From Phil1 sp040767925 (lineage in GTDB: Bacteria > Bacillota > Clostridia > Christensenellales > CAG-138), in assembly GCA_040767925.1 (NCBI GenBank), contig JAXGNN010000001.1:124001-188000 (forward strand): a stretch of 64,000 nucleotides of DNA, given 5' to 3'. The translations under genes and the position numbers were made by a program. Below, piece after piece: positions 25,715 through 33,316 of the stretch (positions are counted from its first letter, which is position 1; each line of letters starts with the position of its first letter). Below the pieces are notes generated by a model. The model was not told where the DNA came from, did not search any database, and saw only the letters and a program-made list of their open reading frames with translations.

Positions 25715-26629
25715 TCACTCCGCGTCGGAGAGCATATCGCCTATGCCGTCTCCCAACAGATTGAATCCTAAAACGATCAGCATGATCGCCAGGGCAGGAA
25801 ATACCGCCATCCACCACTGGTCGGGCAGATAGCCGACGCCCGCCGACACCATCGCGCCCAGCGACGGCGCGGGCGGCTGCTCGCCCATGCCGACGAAGCT
25901 CAGCGTCGCGCCGGCGAGGATCGCCACGCCGAAGTCGAGCGTCATCTTCGTCAGGATCGGGCCGAGCGCGTTGGGCAGAATTTCCTTGAGCAGGATGTGC
26001 CAGACGTTGGCGCCCAGCACCTCCGCGGAACGGATGTAGATCTCGTTCCTCGTGGAGGTCACGATGCCGTACACGAGGCGCGTATACCACGGCCACCAGG
26101 AGATGCTGATGGCGAGCATGGCGTTGCGCGTGCTGGGCACCATGATGGAGGACACGCACATGACGAGTATCAGCGTGGGCAGCGAGAGGAACACGTCCGC
26201 CACGCGCATGATGAAATTCGAGATGAACCGCCCGTTCCAATAGCCCGCGATCAACCCGAGGAGGCCGCCCAGCGGTAATATTGCGAGGATCGCCACGATC
26301 CCCATGAGCAGCGCGCCGCGGAAGGCGTACATGACGCGGCTCAGGATGTCGCGGCCCACCTGGTCGGTGCCGAACGGATGCTGCCACGAGGGCGGCATGC
26401 ACGCGTTCTTAAAATCCACCATCGCGCCGACATGATCGGGATAGGGCGCGAAGCTCTTGTAGAAAATCGCGATGGCGGCGATGATGAGTATCAGCGCGAG
26501 GCCTACGACGGAGACCTTGTTGAGCGAAAATTTATACCACAGCTTGCGGATATCCTCCCAAACGTTCCGCCGGGGAATGCGGGAGACATCCACCTGGGAA
26601 ATATCGATTTTATGCGAGTTGCTTTCCAT
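25715..26629 (-). CDS. Peptide-type ABC importer permease (OppC/DppC-like)
   Basis: Membrane subunit of 304 residues with an N-terminal membrane anchor, a short external loop (HPFGTDQVGRDILSRV, the DppC signature) and five further segments. The EAA loop that contacts the ATPase is RSAEVLGANVWHILLKEILPN. It sits between the other permease gene and the ATPase genes. Confidence 0.95.
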   Translation of the reverse strand: MESNSHKIDISQVDVSRIPRRNVWEDIRKLWYKFSLNKVSVVGLALILIIAAIAIFYKSFAPYPDHVGAMVDFKNACMPPSWQHPFGTDQVGRDILSRVMYAFRGALLMGIVAILAILPLGGLLGLIAGYWNGRFISNFIMRVADVFLSLPTLILVMCVSSIMVPSTRNAMLAISISWWPWYTRLVYGIVTSTRNEIYIRSAEVLGANVWHILLKEILPNALGPILTKMTLDFGVAILAGATLSFVGMGEQPPAPSLGAMVSAGVGYLPDQWWMAVFPALAIMLIVLGFNLLGDGIGDMLSDAE

Positions 26630-26659
26630 GATCCGCTTCCTTTCTCGAGATTCTCTTCA

Positions 26660-27676
26660 TTAATTGGAAGAGGAATAGCGTATCCTGGGATCCAGGAAGG
26701 AAATGATGATGTCGGTGATCAGGTTGAACGCGATGACGATGACGCCGTCGACGATCATCACGGCGGAAACCGCAAAGACATCTTTATGCAGCATGGCGGT
26801 CAGGCCATATCGGGACAGGCCGGGATAATTGAATATGCTCTCCACAAGGTACGCGCCGCCAAAGAGCATGGCGATATCCAGCGCCGTCACGGAGATGAAC
26901 GAATTCAACGAGGGTTTGAGCAAGTATTTGTACAGGATTTTGTTCTCCGGGATGCCGTAGGCACGCTCGGCGGCGGCGTAGGGCTTTTCCATGTTCGAAA
27001 CCATGCTGGCCCGGCAGATGCGCGCCGACTGGCTGATGCCGCCGAAGGAAAGCACGACCGCGGGCATGATCAGGTGCTTAAACGCGTCCCACGCGCCCTT
27101 GGAGTCGCCCTGCAGGAGATAATCGATGATGTAAAGCCCGGTTTTCGCCACGGGCGGCGACATGCCCGCGCTGATCCTGCCCGCCACGGGAAGAATCGGG
27201 ATGATGTAGGCGAACAGCAGCATGGCGAGCACGGCCCAAAGGAAGCCGGGCGCCACGATGCCAAAATAGGAGAACACGCGGATGATCGCGTCCGGCCATT
27301 TGTCGGAATACTTGGTCGCCGTCACGCCCAGGAGGATGCCGCACGTGACCATAAAGATCGCCGAGAGCAGCGCAAGCTCGATCGTCGCGGGAAGATAGAA
27401 CTTGATATCCTCCACGATCGGGCGTTTCGTGATTACCGAGGTTCCAAGGTCGCCCCGGAGGAGCCCTTCGAGCCAGTAGTAGTACTGCACAACGATGGGT
27501 TTATCCAGGTGCATCTGTACGCGCAGCGCCTGCACGGTCTCCTCCGGAGCGCGCGGGCCGAGCGCCAGGCGCGCGGTGTCTCCGGGCATGACGCGCACCA
27601 GCACGAACACGAAGATCGATAAACCAAGCAGCACCAGTAAATATGATATGACGCGTTTAAGAATTTTCAGTATCAT
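26660..27676 (-). CDS. Peptide-type ABC importer permease (OppB/DppB-like)
   Basis: Membrane subunit of 338 residues. It begins with the DppB-type segment ISYLLVLLGLSIFVFVL, then MPGDTARLALG and DLGTSVITKRPI in the external domain. The ATPase-contact loop is AAERAYGIPENKILYKYLL, with the remaining membrane segments around it. A perfect hairpin lies between this gene and the binding-protein gene upstream and probably lowers permease expression relative to the binding protein. Confidence 0.95.
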   Translation of the reverse strand: MILKILKRVISYLLVLLGLSIFVFVLVRVMPGDTARLALGPRAPEETVQALRVQMHLDKPIVVQYYYWLEGLLRGDLGTSVITKRPIVEDIKFYLPATIELALLSAIFMVTCGILLGVTATKYSDKWPDAIIRVFSYFGIVAPGFLWAVLAMLLFAYIIPILPVAGRISAGMSPPVAKTGLYIIDYLLQGDSKGAWDAFKHLIMPAVVLSFGGISQSARICRASMVSNMEKPYAAAERAYGIPENKILYKYLLKPSLNSFISVTALDIAMLFGGAYLVESIFNYPGLSRYGLTAMLHKDVFAVSAVMIVDGVIVIAFNLITDIIISFLDPRIRYSSSN

Positions 27677-27720
27677 TGAAGACCCTCTCCTTCAGGATTC
27701 TGCCTATGCAGGGCCAGTTT

Positions 27721-27756
27721 TGTGCATATGCGCGCCTTACAGCGCGCATATGCACA
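27721..27756 (-). promoter_or_regulatory. Intercistronic hairpin between binding-protein and permease genes
   Basis: A perfect 15-bp stem (TGTGCATATGCGCGC and its complement) with a six-base loop, and no T-run after it on the minus strand. This is the usual place for an mRNA-stabilising or partially terminating structure that keeps binding protein in excess of permease. Confidence 0.7.
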
Positions 27757-27777
27757 TCGTTCCTGTATAACGGGGCA

Positions 27778-29490
27778 TCAGCCCAGTATCTTGTAATCGC
27801 GGAAGTAGTCGGAATAGCCCATCGCGAAGATGAAATCCTCGCCCGCGGAGAACATCTCCGTTATGGGGCTGCTGAAGTAGCTGGAGCGGAACGCGATGGG
27901 GGTCGCCAGGTCCGTCATCCAGATGGTCGGGCAGATCTCCATCAGCTTGAGGGAAATCTCCTTATAGAGCGCGATGCGCGCTTCCTGATCCATCGTGGCG
28001 AGGGCCTGCTCGATCAAAGCGTCGATCTCGGCATCCTGCAGCCACTCCATTTGCTCCCACGTTCCACAGGCGGAGGAATGATAGCGGTTCTTGAGGTAAC
28101 CGCTGCCGTCGAGGTTGGAGGGCGCGAAGGCTACGAAGGAGGCGTTGGGCGTGGTTTCAATGGTCTGCGCGTCGGTCATCATGGTGGCGAAGGGCTTGCC
28201 CGTGATTTCAACGGTCACGCCGAGAGCGGCCATGCTGGCCTGGATGAGGAGCGCGAGGTTCTCCTGCTGCGCGCCGCCTTCGGTGCAGTACGTCAGGGAG
28301 ATCTTCATCGCGCCGCTGATCAACTCGTTATAGTAGGGGGACTGCTTGAGCTCCTCCTCGGCCTTTGCGAGGTCGAAGAAGTAGGGGCACTCCTCGTCGG
28401 TCAGCGCGCCCGCCATTCCTCTCACGATGGGGCCGGTGGCCTTCGTGCTGCCGGTGTAAATGTCGTTGACGATGGTGTCATAGTCGGTCGCAAAGGCCAT
28501 GGCCTTGCGCACGTGCACGTCGTCCGTGGGGGCGAGCTTCGTGTTGAGCATGATGTTGAAGTTCACGCCGATGGGGGTGCGGATCACGTCCACGCCCTCG
28601 ATCGCGTCGAGCGCATCATAGGTCTCGCCGGTCTGCGCGTCGTCGCTGGTGTCCAGCTCGCCGCGGGCGATCATGGTCTTCATGGAGGCGGTGTCCACGC
28701 CGCCCATCATCTGTACGGTCTGGGGCGCCTGGGGCTTGTCGTCCCAGCCCATCCAATAGCCGTCGAACTTCTCCATGATCAGGTGTTCTTCCGTGCGCAT
28801 TTCCTTGACCTTGTAGGGGCCGGAACCCGCGTCGTTGGTGAGCAGGAAGGCCTTGCCGTAGTCGCCGAACTCGCCGTAGGCGCCGTCGGCCACGATGTTT
28901 TCCATGACAGTTTTCTCATCGAGGATGTAGAGGCGGATCAGCAGGCTCGCGAACAGGCCGGAGGGGCTGCTCAGCGTGAAGCGAACGGTGTAATCGTCGA
29001 CGATCTCGACGTTCTGCACGAGGGATGTAAAGAGGTACGCGAATCCTTCGCCGACGGTGAGCATGCGGTTCATGCTGAAAGCGACGTCCTTAGCCGTCAG
29101 CGGGTTGCCGCTGTGGAACACGACGTCCTTGCGCAGATGGAAGGTGTAAACGGTGCTGTCCGCGTTGGTTTCCCAGCTTTCGGCCACCATGGGGCTGATG
29201 GACGTGTCGCTGTTAGGGAATACCAGCGTGTCATACAGGTTGACGAAGGCGACGCAGTCGGCGCCCTTGCTGCCTACGCCGGGGTCGATATAGGCAGGCC
29301 AGTCGATCGGCATGATGAGGGACATGGGCTCCCTGCCGGAGCCGCCGGCATCCGTGGGAGCGGATCCACCGCTGGTCGGAGCGGGCGTGGCGGAGGTGCC
29401 CGAAGTGTCGGTCGGGTTCGTTGCGTTATTGCAGCCCACGATGCCGATGAGCATAGCGGCGGCCAGCAATATTGCCAATACGCGTTTCAT
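27778..29490 (-). CDS. Peptide-type ABC importer substrate-binding lipoprotein
   Basis: Extracytoplasmic solute-binding protein (family 5, OppA/DppA type) of 570 residues. A signal peptide with lipobox IVGC is followed by a Ser/Thr/Gly/Pro linker, then the SBP family 5 fold: MVAESWETNADSTVYTFHLR, HSGNPLTAKDVAFSMNRM, GSGPYKVKEM and VRKAMAFATDYD. It captures the imported compound and is first in the operon. Family 5 proteins bind peptides, but also opines, sugars and other polar conjugates, so the substrate stays open. Confidence 0.93.
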   Translation of the reverse strand: MKRVLAILLAAAMLIGIVGCNNATNPTDTSGTSATPAPTSGGSAPTDAGGSGREPMSLIMPIDWPAYIDPGVGSKGADCVAFVNLYDTLVFPNSDTSISPMVAESWETNADSTVYTFHLRKDVVFHSGNPLTAKDVAFSMNRMLTVGEGFAYLFTSLVQNVEIVDDYTVRFTLSSPSGLFASLLIRLYILDEKTVMENIVADGAYGEFGDYGKAFLLTNDAGSGPYKVKEMRTEEHLIMEKFDGYWMGWDDKPQAPQTVQMMGGVDTASMKTMIARGELDTSDDAQTGETYDALDAIEGVDVIRTPIGVNFNIMLNTKLAPTDDVHVRKAMAFATDYDTIVNDIYTGSTKATGPIVRGMAGALTDEECPYFFDLAKAEEELKQSPYYNELISGAMKISLTYCTEGGAQQENLALLIQASMAALGVTVEITGKPFATMMTDAQTIETTPNASFVAFAPSNLDGSGYLKNRYHSSACGTWEQMEWLQDAEIDALIEQALATMDQEARIALYKEISLKLMEICPTIWMTDLATPIAFRSSYFSSPITEMFSAGEDFIFAMGYSDYFRDYKILG

Positions 29491-29585
29491 AAGTTGGCTC
29501 TCCTCTCTTTTTGCGTGTCATTTGTCCTTTTACAATGCTCTCGAGACAAGGGAATGACGATAGGTTACTGTGCCCCAGTAAGGAT

Positions 29586-29591
29586 ATTGTA
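29586..29591 (-). promoter_or_regulatory. Extended -10 of the importer operon
   Basis: Minus strand TGATACAAT: a TACAAT box with the TGn extension, about 95 bases before the binding-protein start. No good -35 sits at 16-18 bases upstream, which fits a promoter that needs an activator. Confidence 0.5.
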
Positions 29592-29642
29592 TCATAACGT
29601 TTTTCTGAAATCGTTGGTCTGCCGATCAACATGTTCGGGTGT

Positions 29643-29664
29643 AATTTGTTTTGGAAAACAAATT
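29643..29664. promoter_or_regulatory. 22-bp palindrome, candidate PucR activator site
   Basis: Perfect arms AATTTGTTTT and AAAACAAATT around a central GG. It is centred about 65 bases upstream of the -10 of the importer operon, in the gap downstream of the PucR gene. Position and symmetry suit a dimeric activator. Confidence 0.55.
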
Positions 29665-29781
29665 CGACATGCGTTGCGGCGCGGCGGAGAACGACCGCTT
29701 TCCGGGAGCGGCCGCATGCGCCTGCCCTACCGCATCCCGCGCTGAGGGGACGCGCATTTATACAGCATGTAAGGCGGTTTT

Positions 29782-31380
29782 CTATCTTTTCCCACGATCC
29801 GCGAGTATGCGGCTGATCGCCAGCGCAGTGCAAAGCTCGTTCACCTCGAGCGCGTCCGCTAGCTTGCCGGCGAGCTGTTCCTGGAATTTTTTGATGCGGT
29901 ACTGGATGGTATTCTTGTGCACGAACAACAACTCGGCGGCCGCGGCGGCGCTGCAATTCGTATCCAAATAGTATGCGTATAGGGTTTTGAGCATGTCCTC
30001 GTAGGTGACACCCCCGTCCCTGGGAATTGCCTCCAGCATCTCCATCCCCTGGCGCGCCGCCTCCTCGCCGTTTTCGATGCACTTGATGCATTTGTCCGCA
30101 AAGCGCAATTCGGTGAGCGTAAACAGAGACTTGTTCGGGTAAATCTGCCTTGCGATGCGCAGCGTCGCCCTGTTGAGCATATACGCCTTGCGGATCCGCT
30201 CCTGCGCGCCGAGGTTCCAGCAGGTCGTGAGCACGGAATCCACGCCGTGCGCGCGCAATTCGTCCAGGAGCCTGTACGCCGCGTCGCGCAGATCGTCCCG
30301 CTCCTTGACACCGCGGAAGAGCAGGATGGCGCTTTCCTCAAATATATCGTAGATGAACGTGCCGCGCGATTGGGGAAACTCATCCTGAAGGAGCTGCGGC
30401 AAGGTTTTGAACAGCTTTTCGGTCGCGACGCCCTCCTTGGTCTGAAGGATCCACATATCCCTGATTTCCGCCACGTCCATACCGAACAGGGATGCGAGGC
30501 GCTGAATTTTATACGGCTCGTCGCGCAATATGGCGCCCACGAGCTCCGAGAGCAGATTCTCCCCCACGTTGCGCCCCCACAGGCTGATCGCCGTCTGTAT
30601 GGTTTCGCCGATCTGCCGCACGACCTCGGCCGAAAACAGTTCTCCGCGCTTGTAGATCACCGCCTGCATGGGCAGCCCCTTCACCGTCTTAATAGGGTAG
30701 GTATATACGCGGTAGTTCCCGCCCATAACCTGTATGACCTCGTTGTCGAAAATGGCCTTTCCGTTTCGAAGATAGTCGGTCACGTCCGCGTTCCCCGGCC
30801 ACGCGGTGATCTGGTACGGCTCGCCGGACATATCGGCGAGGATGATCGTGGAAAACGTGTTGTTGCTTAGGATCCGCATGGCATACCCGATGCTGCGCTG
30901 GCTCTCCGGGAAGCCGGATACCTGCTCGATGATGTTGTTGGTGAGGTTTTTATAGTCCGAGTGGCTCTTGACGATCGCCTCCACCACCTCGTAGATGACC
31001 TCGCTGTAGCGAAGGTCCGGCCTGCCCTCCGGCATGACGATGATGGGGAAGTTCAGCCGATCCGCCAGATTGATGACGCGCTCGTCGAGACGGGGCAGTA
31101 TGACGCCCACATAAAACAGGATCAACCCCGCCACGCGGTTGATGTGGTATTCCTGAATATTGTTGCACTGCTTATCCACGCTGTCCCGTGAGGCGTAGAA
31201 GGCGCTGATGACGATCTCGCTGTCGGCATAGTCGAAAAAGAGATCCTTGAATTGGGTGTTCCATGTGTATTCGGAGACGCTTATGGTTGAAACCCAGCGG
31301 TTCAGTCCTTGCCTGCCCGCTACGACCCTGGCATTCTGAAGGGACGGCAATTTTAAGATTTCGGCGACGGTGATGCTCAT
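29782..31380 (-). CDS. PucR-family transcriptional regulator
   Basis: Regulator of 532 residues: an N-terminal PucR sensory domain (MSITVAEILKLPSLQNARVV to about residue 125), a GGDEF-like central part, and a C-terminal helix-turn-helix, LDTNCSAAAAAELLFVHKNT followed by IQYRIKKFQE. PucR proteins usually activate catabolic genes on sensing a nitrogen-rich metabolite. The start follows GGAAGGGGG; a longer upstream frame has no support. It is upstream of and co-directional with the importer and HMG-CoA reductase operon, which it most likely controls. Confidence 0.88.
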   Translation of the reverse strand: MSITVAEILKLPSLQNARVVAGRQGLNRWVSTISVSEYTWNTQFKDLFFDYADSEIVISAFYASRDSVDKQCNNIQEYHINRVAGLILFYVGVILPRLDERVINLADRLNFPIIVMPEGRPDLRYSEVIYEVVEAIVKSHSDYKNLTNNIIEQVSGFPESQRSIGYAMRILSNNTFSTIILADMSGEPYQITAWPGNADVTDYLRNGKAIFDNEVIQVMGGNYRVYTYPIKTVKGLPMQAVIYKRGELFSAEVVRQIGETIQTAISLWGRNVGENLLSELVGAILRDEPYKIQRLASLFGMDVAEIRDMWILQTKEGVATEKLFKTLPQLLQDEFPQSRGTFIYDIFEESAILLFRGVKERDDLRDAAYRLLDELRAHGVDSVLTTCWNLGAQERIRKAYMLNRATLRIARQIYPNKSLFTLTELRFADKCIKCIENGEEAARQGMEMLEAIPRDGGVTYEDMLKTLYAYYLDTNCSAAAAAELLFVHKNTIQYRIKKFQEQLAGKLADALEVNELCTALAISRILADRGKR

Positions 31381-31452
31381 GTTTCGCCCCCTTCCGGCAT
31401 CGTTCTGTTTCCTCGGCGGAAGCACGGATCGGCACATTTCGATTTTCTGCGC

Positions 31453-31507
31453 TTGCGTCGCGGAATCGTTATGATATAATTCTAGCAAATCGGCTTTTGG
31501 ATGTAAA
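31453..31507. promoter_or_regulatory. Overlapping divergent promoters of the PucR and ferredoxin genes
   Basis: Plus strand: TTGCGT (31453-31458), 16 bases, TATAAT (31475-31480) with a TGn extension, reading towards the ferredoxin operon. Minus strand: TTTACA (31502-31507), 17 bases, TAGAAT (31479-31484), reading towards PucR. The two -10 boxes share two bases, so polymerase cannot occupy both. Confidence 0.65.
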
Positions 31508-31580
31508 GCACGCGCAAGCGCGCCCCAATGCCATATTCTATCGCGAAACGCAAGAAAACCCAAAAACTCGGAGGACAATC

Positions 31581-32138
31581 ATGGGCCAGATCTGCTTCTA
31601 CGTCAACATGGACACGTGCATCGGCTGCGGCGCCTGTCAGATCGCCTGCAAGGATGCGCGCTCGCGGTCTACGGACGTTTTTTTCCGGCGCGTCGCCCTC
31701 TTGAGGCAACCGGAAACCGGGCGCGAGTTCCCTTTTTCCGGGGCGTGCAACCACTGCAAGGCGCCCCGGTGCGCCTCCGTATGCCCGACGGGCGCCATGC
31801 ACAAGCTCGAGGACGGCACCGTCGCGCATGAGGACGGCCTTTGCATCGGCTGCGGCGCGTGCCTGTGGAATTGCCCTTATGGTTCCGTCTCCTTCAGCAA
31901 GCGCATCGGCGTGACGCAGAAGTGCGACGCCTGCCTGGAGCGCCGTTCGCGCGGCCTCAACCCCGCCTGCGTGGACGCCTGCCCGACGAAAAGCATCCGC
32001 TTCGGCGAACGGGAAGCGCTCCTCGAAGCGTACGGCCCCGGGGATCCGCCGGGCGAAATCTTAAAGGACGCCGAACTGACGGAGCCTTCCCTCGTGCTGC
32101 GCCTGCCTTCCGGCTGGAAGATCGGAGGTAAAAAATGA
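31581..32138 (+). CDS. Four-cluster ferredoxin, DmsB/HybA-like electron-transfer subunit
   Basis: Iron-sulfur protein of 185 residues with four cysteine groups that would hold four [4Fe-4S] clusters: CIGCGACQIAC, CNHCKAPRCASVCP, CIGCGACLWNCP and CDACLERRSRGLNPACVDACP. This is the pattern of the electron-transfer subunit of DMSO-reductase-type enzymes. GGAGGA precedes the ATG. There is no signal sequence, so it is cytoplasmic. It is first in an operon with a flavoprotein and a molybdopterin oxidoreductase and should carry electrons between them. Confidence 0.93.
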   Translation: MGQICFYVNMDTCIGCGACQIACKDARSRSTDVFFRRVALLRQPETGREFPFSGACNHCKAPRCASVCPTGAMHKLEDGTVAHEDGLCIGCGACLWNCPYGSVSFSKRIGVTQKCDACLERRSRGLNPACVDACPTKSIRFGEREALLEAYGPGDPPGEILKDAELTEPSLVLRLPSGWKIGGKK

Positions 32139-33316
32139 AGAACTATCTCGTCGTCGGCGGCGGACCCGCCGGCGTGGCCGCCGTGGAGGCGATCCTGGCG
32201 CGGGACGCGGACGCCCGGATCCGGCTTTTCACAAAGGAGCAAACGCTCCCCTATACGCGCCCTATGCTCACAAAAACGCCCTTTTGCTTCTTCGACCCCG
32301 CGCGCTATGTGATACACGACGGCGCGTGGTACGCCTCGCGCGGCGTGGAAGTCATAACGGGCGAACAGATCGTCGCGCTGGACGCGGGCGCCCATGTCGC
32401 GCGCACCGCGGCGCAGGATTATCCTTACGACAAGTGCATATACGCCGCGGGCGGGTATAATTTCCTCCCGCCGTTTCGCGGCGTTGAAAAAACCGGCGTG
32501 TGCTCCGTGCGCGGCGTTTGCGACATCGAGCGCCTGAAGCAGGCCGCGTACGGCAAGAGGAACGCGGTCGTGATCGGCGGCGGCGCGATCGGCCTTGAAA
32601 CGGCATTTGAGCTCATGCGCTACGGCTTGCAGGCGACGGTGCTGGAGGCGCAGCCCTACCTCATGCCGCGCCAGTTGGACGTTGACACGGCGGAGGCGCT
32701 CTGCGAAAGGCTTGCCCCTTATTTCGGCATCCACGCGAACATTGAGATCGAGGAGATCGAGGGCGGGGACGCCGTCGGCGGCGTGCGCCTAAAAGACGGC
32801 AGGCGCTTCCCTGCGGACGTCGTGGTGGTCTCCTGCGGCGTACGCCCGGAAACGGCGCTCGCGCAGGCGGCGGGCATCCGATGCGGCCGCGCGGTCCTCG
32901 TAAACGAGCGGATGGAAACCAGCGCCCCGGACGTCTATGCCTGCGGCGACTGCGCGGAATACGCTGGGCTCAACTACATGCTCTATGCGGAAGCGTGGAG
33001 CCAGGGTACCGTCGCGGGAGCGAACGCGGCGGGCAGCGCGGAAACATACGCCGGGGCGGACACCTCCCTGATCGTCAATACGCCCTACGTTTCGCTCTTC
33101 GCCTTCGGCGACACCGCCAAGGGCCCCGGGCCATACGTCACGGAAGTGCAAAAGCGGCGGATCACGTGCTCCTACGCGGTCAACCCCGCCTTCGCCGAGG
33201 CCGAGGAACGCCTGTTCTATCTCGATGGCAAGCTCGTCGGCGCGACCATACTCGGGAACCTTTCGCACATGCAGGACATCAAAGAAGCCATTTTGGAGGA
33301 ACAGCACCATGCGTGA
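32135..33316 (+). CDS. FAD-dependent NAD(P)H oxidoreductase (NADH:rubredoxin reductase-like)
   Basis: Pyridine-nucleotide disulfide oxidoreductase family flavoprotein of 393 residues: FAD site VVGGGPAGVAAVEAI, a second nucleotide site VIGGGAIGLETAFELMRYG, and DVYACGDCAEY as the closing FAD motif. There is no CxxC redox pair, so it fits the class that reduces rubredoxin or ferredoxin-type partners. Its ATG overlaps the ferredoxin stop as ATGA. It probably links the pyridine nucleotide pool to the ferredoxin and molybdenum enzyme next to it. Confidence 0.9.
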   Translation: MKNYLVVGGGPAGVAAVEAILARDADARIRLFTKEQTLPYTRPMLTKTPFCFFDPARYVIHDGAWYASRGVEVITGEQIVALDAGAHVARTAAQDYPYDKCIYAAGGYNFLPPFRGVEKTGVCSVRGVCDIERLKQAAYGKRNAVVIGGGAIGLETAFELMRYGLQATVLEAQPYLMPRQLDVDTAEALCERLAPYFGIHANIEIEEIEGGDAVGGVRLKDGRRFPADVVVVSCGVRPETALAQAAGIRCGRAVLVNERMETSAPDVYACGDCAEYAGLNYMLYAEAWSQGTVAGANAAGSAETYAGADTSLIVNTPYVSLFAFGDTAKGPGPYVTEVQKRRITCSYAVNPAFAEAEERLFYLDGKLVGATILGNLSHMQDIKEAILEEQHHA

